A stretch of DNA of 9,477 nucleotides from Thiomargarita sp. (GTDB lineage Bacteria > Pseudomonadota > Gammaproteobacteria > Beggiatoales > Beggiatoaceae): assembly GCA_030635005.1 (NCBI GenBank), contig DAOVZS010000073.1, positions 1 through 9,477 on the forward strand. Reading direction: 5' to 3'. The translations under genes and the position numbers were made by a program. This document shows, piece after piece, positions 1 through 6,110 of the stretch. Each line of letters opens with the position of its first letter. The first letter of the stretch is position 1. The notes beneath the pieces were generated by a model that did not search any database, had not been told where the DNA came from, and was given only the letters and a program-made list of their open reading frames with translations.

Positions 1-18
1 AGCGCGTTGTGTTAGGCA

Positions 19-90
19 TTCCCACGCTGGCGCGTGGGAACGAGAAATTTATGTTTAATTTCAATGAGTTATTTCTTAACTTAATGGCAG
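19..90 (+). repeat. Dispersed hairpin element, copy A
   Basis: A perfect 9-bp inverted repeat (ttcccacgc at 19-27, gcgtgggaa at 32-40, loop tggc) is followed by an AT-rich tail ending in ttaatggcag at 90. Bases 34-90 match 5718-5774 at 54 of 57 positions without gaps, so this is a true dispersed repeat. The outer left arm is eroded: bases before 19 read ggca where copy B has ctcg. It lies just upstream of the ileS promoter. Similar cgtgggaacgag hairpins are, from general knowledge, abundant in Beggiatoa-like and some cyanobacterial genomes; mobilisation by a REP-type transposase is possible but nothing here encodes one. Confidence 0.85.
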
Positions 91-111
91 AGGGGCAGCG
101 CCCTAGGCTTA

Positions 112-123
112 TGCTATTATAAT
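112..123 (+). promoter_or_regulatory. Probable -10 region of the ileS operon promoter
   Basis: The sequence tgctattataat offers two overlapping -10 elements: an extended -10 (TGC-TATTAT, 112-120) and a perfect TATAAT (118-123). No convincing -35 lies 16-18 bases upstream; that position is GC-rich (aggggcagcg). Transcription would start near 127-130, giving a leader of only about 25 bases. That is too short for a T-box or other riboswitch. Called by eye only. Confidence 0.5.
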
Positions 124-152
124 ATCTTTCATTTACTCAAAAACAAATCGCA

Positions 153-2945
153 ATGATTAACTATAAAGATACTTTAAATCTCCCTAAAACCAAATTTCCC
201 ATGCGGGGTAATTTGCCTAAACGTGAACCTGAATTTTTAGCTAAATGGGAAGAAATAGAATTATATCAACAACTTAGAGAAAAAGGAAAGAATCGTCCAA
301 AATTTATTTTACATGATGGACCGCCTTATGCTAATGGAGATATTCATATTGGTCATGCAGTCAATAAAATTCTCAAAGATATCATTGTAAAATCACGTAC
401 CTTTAGTGGTTTTGATGCGCCTTATGTACCCGGTTGGGATTGTCATGGATTGCCCATTGAATTAGAAGTTGAGAAAAAACACGGTAAAGCCAATGTAGAT
501 CCCCATCAATTTCGTAACGCATGTCGTCAATATGCGACACAACAGGTTGAAAAACAACGTGTTGATTTTAAACGATTAGGGGTACTGGGAGATTGGGAAA
601 AGCCGTATTTAACCATGAATTATCACACAGAAGCGAATATTATCCGTGCTTTAGGGCGGATTATTGCAGCAGGACATGTTGATAAAGGATTCAAACCTGT
701 GCATTGGTGTACTGACTGTGGATCTGCCTTAGCAGAAGCAGAAGTAGAATATGAAGATAAAAAATCGACAGCGATTGATGTCCGTTTTACAGTGGTTAAT
801 GAAGAAGGCTTATTAGCACGTTGTCATCATGCCCCTGATAGTATGGGTTCAGGTCCTTTATCTATCGTTATTTGGACAACGACACCGTGGACCTTACCCG
901 CAAATCAGGCAGTCGCCGTACATCCTGATTTAGAATATTCAGTCGTACAATGTGATGATGCGCAATATGGTGCAGAACGTTTAATTGTCGCCGAAGCCTT
1001 ACTCAAAGATACCATGTTACGTTATGGTATCGAGCATTATCATGTCATTGCTTATTGCCAAGGTAAAGATTTAGAACATGTATCCGTCACCCATCCCTTT
1101 ATAGATCGTCAAGTGCCCATTATTTTAGGTGACTATGTGACGACAGAAGCGGGCACAGGTGCAGTACATACTGCCCCCGGACATGGGCAAGATGACTATG
1201 TGGTTGGACAACGCTATGGTTTACCCATTGATAATCCAGTAGATGAAAAAGGTGTCTTTTTACCCCATACGCCTTTTTTTGCGGGAGAACATGTTTTCAC
1301 AGCCAATGAACATGTCGTCGAAGTATTAAAATCACATCATAAATTGATCCATGAACATAGAATTACGCACAGCTATCCACATTGTTGGAGACATAAAACC
1401 CCGATTATTTTCCGTGCAACGCCCCAATGGTTTATCAGCATGGATAAAAAAGGATTACGACAACAAGCCATAGAGGCTATAAAAACAGTTAATTGGATCC
1501 CAGAATGGGGATTACAACGTATTGAAGGGATGATTGCCAAACGTCCTGACTGGTGTATTTCGCGACAACGTCACTGGGGAACACCGATACCTTTATTTGT
1601 GCATAAAAGCACGGGTGCATTACATCCCCGTACGCCTGAATTAATTGAAACCATCGCAAAACGTGTTGAAGAAAAAGGGGTGAATGCATGGTTTGAACTG
1701 ACTGCAAGTGACTTAATCGGTGACGAATCCGCTGATTATGAAAAAACAACAGATACCTTAGATGTTTGGTTTGATTCAGGCGTCACGCATGCAACTGTTT
1801 TAGAAACCAATGCAGCACTACAGTTTCCTGCTGATTTATATTTAGAAGGATCTGATCAACATCGAGGCTGGTTTCAATCTGCTTTAATCTCTTCTGTCGC
1901 CATGCGAGATGGCAAAGCCCCTTTTAAAGCTGTTTTAACACATGGATTCACGGTGGATGCCAATGGGCGCAAAATGTCCAAATCCTTACGTAATGCCACA
2001 GCCCCCCAAAAAATTATTAAAAGATTAGGGGCAGATATCTTACGTTTATGGGTAGCAGGCACGGATTATCGCGGTGAAATCACCGTATCAGATGAGATTT
2101 TCAAACGCATTGCAGATACCTATCGCCGATTACGCAATACTGCACGTTTTTTATTATCAAATTTAGAAGGCTTTAATCCTGACACCGATTGCGTCGATCC
2201 TAAAGACATGTTAGCCCTTGATGTCTGGGCAGTGGATCGTGCTTTATGTCTTCAAAAAGAAATCATCACCGATTACGATACCTATCAGTTTCATCTCATT
2301 TACCAAAAAATCCATAATTTTTGTGCCATGGATATGAGCAGTTTATATCTGGATATTATCAAAGATCGTCAATATACCTGCCAAACAAATAGTCGTGCCC
2401 GACGTTCTGCACAAACTGCGATGTATCATATTATTGAAGCCTTTTCGCGTTGGATTACTCCAATTCTCAGCTTTACAGCAGAGGATATTTGGCAACATAT
2501 CCCAGGAAAACACGGAGAATCTATCTTATTAGAAAGCTGGTATGACGGTTTATTTGCATTACCCGACACGACTCAGAAAAACAAAGTCTTTTGGCAACAG
2601 ATTTTTGATGTGCGTGAAAAGGTTACTAAGGAATTAGAAAACTTACGTCGTACCAATGTCATTGGCTCGTCTTTAGATGCCACGGTGACTATTTATTGTG
2701 CAGAACCCCTGTATACACAATTAACCTCATTAGACGATGAATTACGTTTTATTTTCATCAGTGCTTATGCCCACGTCCATCTTTCTGAAGAATTTCGCAT
2801 TGAAACAAGCGTTTGTGAACATCCGAAATGTGTACGTTGCTGGCATCATCGTGACGATGTGGGACTCCAGCCACAGCACCGGGTACGAGGTGTGCGTTGG
2901 TTTGATAATATTCAGGGAGAAGGTGAACAACGTCGTTATGCTTAA
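153..2945 (+). CDS. ileS: Isoleucyl-tRNA synthetase
   Basis: Cytoplasmic class Ia synthetase that charges tRNA-Ile with isoleucine and edits mischarged valine. The 930 residues compare with 938 in E. coli. Seen: N-terminus NYKDTLNLPKT; HIGH at 65-68; WDCHGLPIE; CP1 editing domain with TTTPWTLPAN (242-251) and GTGAVHTAPGHG followed by acidic D347-D348; a Cys pair in HWCTDCGSALAEAEVEY; LEGSDQHRGWFQ; KMSKS at 607-611; and an anticodon-binding domain. The C-terminal zinc module has its first pair, C893-V-R-C896, but the expected second CxRC reads G913-V-R-W916, with the usual ending DNIxGEGExR intact after it. This is odd because these cysteines are needed in E. coli IleRS. The start at 153 matches the family N-terminus although no clear Shine-Dalgarno precedes it. 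It is the first gene of a tight five-gene run and overlaps lspA by 8 bases. Confidence 0.98.
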   Translation: MINYKDTLNLPKTKFPMRGNLPKREPEFLAKWEEIELYQQLREKGKNRPKFILHDGPPYANGDIHIGHAVNKILKDIIVKSRTFSGFDAPYVPGWDCHGLPIELEVEKKHGKANVDPHQFRNACRQYATQQVEKQRVDFKRLGVLGDWEKPYLTMNYHTEANIIRALGRIIAAGHVDKGFKPVHWCTDCGSALAEAEVEYEDKKSTAIDVRFTVVNEEGLLARCHHAPDSMGSGPLSIVIWTTTPWTLPANQAVAVHPDLEYSVVQCDDAQYGAERLIVAEALLKDTMLRYGIEHYHVIAYCQGKDLEHVSVTHPFIDRQVPIILGDYVTTEAGTGAVHTAPGHGQDDYVVGQRYGLPIDNPVDEKGVFLPHTPFFAGEHVFTANEHVVEVLKSHHKLIHEHRITHSYPHCWRHKTPIIFRATPQWFISMDKKGLRQQAIEAIKTVNWIPEWGLQRIEGMIAKRPDWCISRQRHWGTPIPLFVHKSTGALHPRTPELIETIAKRVEEKGVNAWFELTASDLIGDESADYEKTTDTLDVWFDSGVTHATVLETNAALQFPADLYLEGSDQHRGWFQSALISSVAMRDGKAPFKAVLTHGFTVDANGRKMSKSLRNATAPQKIIKRLGADILRLWVAGTDYRGEITVSDEIFKRIADTYRRLRNTARFLLSNLEGFNPDTDCVDPKDMLALDVWAVDRALCLQKEIITDYDTYQFHLIYQKIHNFCAMDMSSLYLDIIKDRQYTCQTNSRARRSAQTAMYHIIEAFSRWITPILSFTAEDIWQHIPGKHGESILLESWYDGLFALPDTTQKNKVFWQQIFDVREKVTKELENLRRTNVIGSSLDATVTIYCAEPLYTQLTSLDDELRFIFISAYAHVHLSEEFRIETSVCEHPKCVRCWHHRDDVGLQPQHRVRGVRWFDNIQGEGEQRRYA

Positions 2946-3447
2946 AAATAAGAGAATTTTGATATGGCTTGGCTTATCCCTGTGTATTGTTATCATGGAT
3001 CAGATCAGTAAAGTGTGGATTGATTCAACGTTAGAACTCTATCAATCAATCACAGTATTACCATTTTTTAACATCAGTTTGATTTATAATGAAGGGGCTG
3101 CTTGGAGTTTTTTAGCGGATGCAGGCGGTTGGCAACGTTGGTTTTTAAGCGGAGTGGCGATTATCATGAGTGGTGTGATTTTATTCTGGATGACACGTCT
3201 TAAATCACAACAAATGTGGTTATCCTGTGCATTTGCTTTAGTTTTAGGAGGCGCAGTGGGTAATGTGATAGACCGTATCATATATGGTCATGTGATTGAT
3301 TTTATTGATGTTTATTACCAACACTGGCATTGGCCTACCTTTAATATTGCGGATAGTGCTATCTCTATTGGTGTCACGCTATTATTGATAGATGCTGTGT
3401 TTTTTTCTCATAAAACTGATCACAATGCTGATACAACGAAAAAATAA
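2938..3447 (+). CDS. lspA: Lipoprotein signal peptidase (signal peptidase II)
   Basis: Inner-membrane aspartyl peptidase that removes the signal peptide from diacylglyceryl-modified prolipoproteins. The 169 residues are close to the 164 of E. coli. Four membrane segments are visible at about 7-25, 65-84, 95-110 and 139-157. Conserved motifs: D21-Q-x-S-K, YNEGAAWSF (50-58, family YNxGAAFS), GNVIDR with catalytic Asp at 112, and FNIADSAISIG with catalytic Asp at 139. The open frame extends about 200 bases further upstream inside ileS, but the family begins at MLKNKRILIW, so the ATG at 2938 is chosen. That start makes an ATGCTTAA overlap with the ileS stop, and the purine-rich agggagaaggtg (2914-2925) serves as a somewhat distant ribosome binding site. 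Translational coupling to ileS is likely, as in many proteobacteria. Confidence 0.97.
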   Translation: MLKNKRILIWLGLSLCIVIMDQISKVWIDSTLELYQSITVLPFFNISLIYNEGAAWSFLADAGGWQRWFLSGVAIIMSGVILFWMTRLKSQQMWLSCAFALVLGGAVGNVIDRIIYGHVIDFIDVYYQHWHWPTFNIADSAISIGVTLLLIDAVFFSHKTDHNADTTKK

Positions 3448-4106
3448 TGATTTCAAAAATACAAAAATGGTTTGCGACACTGTACATTAATAGACCTTTG
3501 TTATGGGCGTTTTGTGTGTTTTTAATCGCAACATGTATCGTTGTTCCGTTATCATTGCCCTTTTATTTTGATGGTTTCAGAGACTTTATGGGCAATGTGT
3601 TAGTAGAAGCCCATGGATTATTAATTGAACTGTTATTTGTCGGTGTATTTGTCGTTTGGCTTCAAAAATTGGGAAATAAACAACTTTACGTCCAAATGTA
3701 TAAACGGGAAATCAACAGTTATCTTGGCTGGAGAGATGAAGAGGCGATGTATAAAATAGTTGCCAAGATAAAAAAATTAAATGTAAAAGGGGTCAGTAAG
3801 ATCAAGCTGACAGAAGCCTTTCTCAGAAAGGCTCATTTAAGCAATGCTAATTTGAGTAAATCTGATCTACGTGCTGCTGATTTGGTCAATGCACGTCTGA
3901 TCAACACCAATTTGACGCAGACTGATTTAAGAAAAGCTGATTTGAGAGGGGCTGATTTAAGAAATGCTAATTTGAAAAAAGCTAAACTCAATGGTGCTAC
4001 TTTAATGGGGGCTATATATAATAAAAAGACGATTTGGCCTAAAGATTTTGATTTTGAAGCCCACGGTGTTATATACAGTGATAAAAAAATATTACCCCGT
4101 TTTTAA
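3447..4106 (+). CDS. Membrane-anchored pentapeptide-repeat protein
   Basis: A 219-residue protein of unknown specific function. Two hydrophobic segments (about 17-40 and 57-74) should form a membrane hairpin. A charged linker (about 75-118) follows, then a pentapeptide-repeat domain: Leu falls at every fifth position without a break from 121 to 186 (14 positions), in the A(D/N)LxX pattern. This predicts a right-handed quadrilateral beta-helix of about three and a half turns. The C-terminus has the GAIYNKKTIWP-type cap seen in many pentapeptide proteins. The start overlaps the lspA stop by one base (taatg), so translation is probably coupled. Both helices look like ordinary membrane segments and there is no lipobox, so the protein is not an obvious LspA substrate. 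Soluble pentapeptide proteins of the Qnr/MfpA type mimic DNA, but the membrane anchor argues against that role here. Confidence 0.9.
   Translation: MISKIQKWFATLYINRPLLWAFCVFLIATCIVVPLSLPFYFDGFRDFMGNVLVEAHGLLIELLFVGVFVVWLQKLGNKQLYVQMYKREINSYLGWRDEEAMYKIVAKIKKLNVKGVSKIKLTEAFLRKAHLSNANLSKSDLRAADLVNARLINTNLTQTDLRKADLRGADLRNANLKKAKLNGATLMGAIYNKKTIWPKDFDFEAHGVIYSDKKILPRF
3831..4010 (+). repeat. Twelve 15-base tandem units coding pentapeptides
   Basis: Consecutive 15-base units with consensus gctgatttgagaaat run in phase with the reading frame, one pentapeptide each. The last full units, such as gctgatttgagaggg (3936-3950), gctgatttaagaaat (3951-3965) and gctaatttgaaaaaa (3966-3980), are the most alike. 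Outer units are more diverged. In-frame gain or loss of units by slippage would keep the protein fold. Confidence 0.8.
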
Positions 4107-4127
4107 TATTGTTCCTGATTACTTAAC

Positions 4128-4132
4128 AAGGA
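4128..4132 (+). promoter_or_regulatory. Ribosome binding site for the methyltransferase gene
   Basis: aagga lies 7 bases before the ATG at 4140 and supports that start. The 33-base gap after the preceding stop (4107-4139) contains no convincing promoter, so the gene probably depends on upstream transcription. Confidence 0.65.
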
Positions 4133-4139
4133 TATTTTT

Positions 4140-5192
4140 ATGACTTTAGAACATATTCAAGTAAAAGAGTATTACGGTAAAATCTTACAGAACACGCAGG
4201 ATTTAGCCACAGATGCGTGTTGTACAAATGAGAATGTCCCCCAACATATCGCAAATATACTTGTTGATATTCATGATGACGTTTCTGCACATTATTATGG
4301 ATGTGGATTGGTTGCACCCGAGCAATTAAAAGGATTACGTATTTTAGATTTAGGCTCAGGTTCAGGACGTGATTGTTATGTATTATCACGTTTGGTGGGT
4401 GAACAGGGCTCTGTGGTAGGTGTGGATATGACCTCAGAACAATTAGACATCGCCAATAAATATGTAGACTACCATGCAGAAAAATACGGCTACCAAAAAC
4501 CCAATGTTGAATTTAAACAAGGCTATATTGAAGAATTAGACAAGCTGGGTTTTGAGGATAACAGTTTTGATATTATTGTGTCTAATTGTGTTATTAACTT
4601 ATCACCCAATAAAGAAGCGGTATTACAAGAAGCGTATCGTGTTTTAAAGCCCGGAGGAGAACTTTATTTTTCGGATGTCTATGCAGATCGTCGCGTTCCC
4701 GACGTCTTACTGAAAAATCCGTTATTATACGGTGAATGTTTAGGCGGTGCTTTATATTGGAATGATTTTTTAAGAATTGCTAAAAACATGGGATTTCTCG
4801 ATCCACGTTTAGTCACCGATCGTCCGCTGAATATTGATAATGTCAAGATTCAAACTTTGATGGGCAGTATTCGCTTTTTTTCAGCCACTTATCGCTTATT
4901 TAAAGTGCCACGTTTAGAAAATGCTCATGAGAATTACGGACAATCTGTGATTTATAAAGGCACACTGCCCCATCATGAACAGTGCTTTGAATTGGATAAA
5001 GATCATCATATCAATACCGATCAAGTATTTCCTGTTTGTGGTAATACCTATCAGATGTTACATGAAACACGGTTTGCCACTCATTTTGAATTTATGGGGA
5101 ATTGGGACAAACACTACGGTATTTTTAAAGATTCTGAGACGAAAATTCCTTTTGATCTCAAGGAAAAAGAGATGAATTGTGGATGTTGTTAA
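4140..5192 (+). CDS. arsM: Arsenite methyltransferase-like SAM-dependent enzyme (ArsM family)
   Basis: A 350-residue soluble class I methyltransferase, predicted to move methyl groups from S-adenosylmethionine to trivalent arsenic. SAM-binding motif I is ILDLGSGSGRD (68-78), with an acidic residue in GVDMT (94-98) ending strand 2. Four Cys positions match the arsenic-handling cysteines of characterised ArsM: C27/C28 in DACCTNE, C55 in YYGCGL, C150 in SNCVINLS and C200 in GECLGGALYW. The last two are 50 apart, as in the algal enzyme (C174/C224). The C-terminal region (VCGNTYQML, THFEFMGNW, HYGIF) is typical of the longer ArsM group linked to arsenosugar synthesis, and the protein ends in a Cys-rich tail, NCGCC. 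The stop overlaps the next gene. No arsR, arsB or arsS neighbour is in view. Substrate is inferred from family resemblance. Confidence 0.88.
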   Translation: MTLEHIQVKEYYGKILQNTQDLATDACCTNENVPQHIANILVDIHDDVSAHYYGCGLVAPEQLKGLRILDLGSGSGRDCYVLSRLVGEQGSVVGVDMTSEQLDIANKYVDYHAEKYGYQKPNVEFKQGYIEELDKLGFEDNSFDIIVSNCVINLSPNKEAVLQEAYRVLKPGGELYFSDVYADRRVPDVLLKNPLLYGECLGGALYWNDFLRIAKNMGFLDPRLVTDRPLNIDNVKIQTLMGSIRFFSATYRLFKVPRLENAHENYGQSVIYKGTLPHHEQCFELDKDHHINTDQVFPVCGNTYQMLHETRFATHFEFMGNWDKHYGIFKDSETKIPFDLKEKEMNCGCC

Positions 5193-5653
5193 ACATTAAT
5201 ACGATGTTTAATCGTTTAGAAGAATATGTGATTGCCCTACTGCTGTCTGCCATGACACTCATCACTTTTTCACAAGTGATTGCCCGTTATTTTTTCAATT
5301 CTGGTGCTATTTGGGCACTAGAACTGACCAGTTATTGTTTTGCTTGGCTGGTATTATTCGGGATGTCTTATGGCGTACGTGTTGGGGCACATATTAGCGT
5401 AGATGCGATGACGCGATTATTACCCGTATCTTGGCAGCGTATTTGTGCTATTTTAGCTGTATTAATATGCTTACTGTATTGTGTCTTATTGTTTGTGGGT
5501 AGCATGATGTATGTCTATATTATTTATGATTTTGGCATACCTTCAGAAGATTTACCCATTAAACAATGGGTCCCTTATAGCATTTTGCCGATTGGTATGG
5601 CGTTATTATTTTTTAGGTTTATGCAAGTGCTTGTTCAGATCATTTATAAGTAA
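5183..5653 (+). CDS. TRAP transporter small permease subunit (DctQ family)
   Basis: Small integral-membrane subunit of a tripartite ATP-independent periplasmic (TRAP) transporter, which uses an ion gradient and a periplasmic binding protein to import substrates such as organic acids. The 156 residues show the four expected helices at about 15-37, 45-66, 88-108 and 130-152, with family features RLEEY near the start, FSQVIARYFFNSG, W-x-LELTSYCFAWLVLFG, GAHISVD and a late LPIG. Length is normal, so it looks intact. The ATG at 5183 overlaps the upstream stop (ATGTTGTTAA). A second ATG at 5204 gives MFNRLEE, which fits the family start better but has no ribosome binding site, so the true start is uncertain. 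The partner genes dctM and dctP are absent on both sides, which is unusual because the three normally form one operon. Confidence 0.88.
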   Translation: MLLNINTMFNRLEEYVIALLLSAMTLITFSQVIARYFFNSGAIWALELTSYCFAWLVLFGMSYGVRVGAHISVDAMTRLLPVSWQRICAILAVLICLLYCVLLFVGSMMYVYIIYDFGIPSEDLPIKQWVPYSILPIGMALLFFRFMQVLVQIIYK

Positions 5654-5699
5654 TACTCTGTTTCTAAAAAAAAATATTTCCATCTTTTAAATCCATTTT

Positions 5700-5774
5700 C
5701 TCGTTCCACGTGCCAGCGTGGGAACGAGAAATTTATCTTTAATTTCAAGGAGTTATTTCTTAAGTTAATGGCAG
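5700..5774 (+). repeat. Dispersed hairpin element, copy B
   Basis: ctcgttccacg (5700-5710) pairs with cgtgggaacgag (5717-5728) with one bulged G, around the loop tgccag. The tail 5718-5774 is a direct repeat of 34-90 (54 of 57 identical; differences at 5737, 5749 and 5764). The outer arms ctcg/cgag are intact here, unlike in copy A. The left arm has lost one C relative to a perfect palindrome. The loop is in the opposite orientation to that of copy A. Confidence 0.85.
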
Positions 5775-5784
5775 TAAACCAGAG

Positions 5785-5798
5785 GTTGGGAACGAGAA
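5785..5798 (+). repeat. Partial third copy of the element's right arm
   Basis: tgggaacgagaa (5787-5798) repeats exactly the twelve bases at 5719-5730 less one g, that is the tgggaacgagaa core also found at 35-46. It has no tail and no left arm, so it is a fragment created by local duplication or decay. Confidence 0.45.
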
Positions 5799-5876
5799 GA
5801 AGACCTCTAATATGTCCAATATTATCTTTGTTCGTTACTCAATCGGGTAGTGCTATAAATGCCTCATAATTTATGA

Positions 5877-6047
5877 TTCAGTACATACATCCCTTGGAGT
5901 GTCTGGCCAAATGGTGCCGATTTCTCACCAGAATTCATCTATTTTCAAGTTTTTAAAAATAAACATGAACTACAATCCACCTTCGCTCCAACAGATATAA
6001 AAAATGGAAACGATTCAGACATGATGCTTAATTTTAAACTGTTATAA
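5877..6047 (+). pseudogene. Possible remnant of the 3' end of an unknown gene
   Basis: A 56-codon stretch free of stops runs from after a TGA at 5874 to TAA at 6045. Its translation includes PWSVWPNGADFSPEF and ends in MMLNFKLL. The composition, with several Trp, Phe and Pro residues in an orderly protein-like pattern, looks more like coding sequence than random AT-rich DNA. There is no early start codon; the only ATGs are seven to eight codons from the end. No family is recognised. It could be the tail of a gene truncated when the repeats arrived, or chance. The promoter of ycjX overlaps its last codons. Confidence 0.25.
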
Positions 6048-6048
6048 T
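6040..6048 (+). promoter_or_regulatory. Extended -10 promoter for ycjX-ycjF
   Basis: tgttataat is a perfect extended -10 element (TG-N-TATAAT). No good -35 hexamer is seen 17 bases upstream (catgat), which is tolerated by extended -10 promoters. Transcription would begin near 6055, leaving a leader of about 56 AT-rich bases. A heat-shock type promoter, known for the E. coli ycjX operon, is not evident. Confidence 0.55.
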
Positions 6049-6110
6049 GTCAAAGTTGTTAGGGTAAAGACGCTTTAAACTATAAAATAAATTTATATTA
6101 ATGATAAATA

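Larger units (their letters stand above)
5654..6110. other. Intergenic region, 457 bases
   Basis: This gap separates the five-gene run from ycjX. It contains hairpin element copy B (5700-5774), a short extra fragment of that element (5785-5798), a 6-bp inverted repeat (agaggt 5781-5786, acctct 5803-5808), an unrecognised open stretch (5877-6047) and an extended -10 promoter (6040-6048). No intact gene, tRNA or classic terminator with a T tract is visible. Copy B is the only strong hairpin just after the dctQ stop and could act as a 3'-end structure, but no T run follows it. Confidence 0.7.

Noticed and set aside
19..40. CRISPR repeat or rho-independent terminator
   Set aside because: The hairpins occur singly with no spacer periodicity, and no T tract follows either stem; they behave as a dispersed element with a conserved tail.
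91..152. T-box, riboswitch or attenuator ahead of ileS
   Set aside because: The predicted leader is only about 25 bases, and the GC-rich aggggcagcgccct lies upstream of the -10 region.
1489..1749. Minus-strand open frames inside ileS, lspA, arsM and ycjF
   Set aside because: They are antisense to clear full-length genes, lack binding sites and show no protein motifs; they are shadows.
2857..2905. Frameshift in the 3' end of ileS as the cause of the missing cysteines
   Set aside because: CWHHRDDVG before and DNIQGEGEQRR after are in the same frame with family spacing between them, so substitutions explain the change better. A pair of compensating indels is less simple.
2737..2937. Upstream extension of the lspA reading frame giving a 236-residue protein
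   Set aside because: The first 67 codons lie within ileS in another frame and have no LspA similarity. The family start MLKNKRILIW at 2938 has a purine-rich binding site and the usual overlap with ileS.
5177..5182. TTG at 5177 as the dctQ start
   Set aside because: ATG codons at 5183 and 5204 are closer to the family N-terminus, and nothing favours the TTG.
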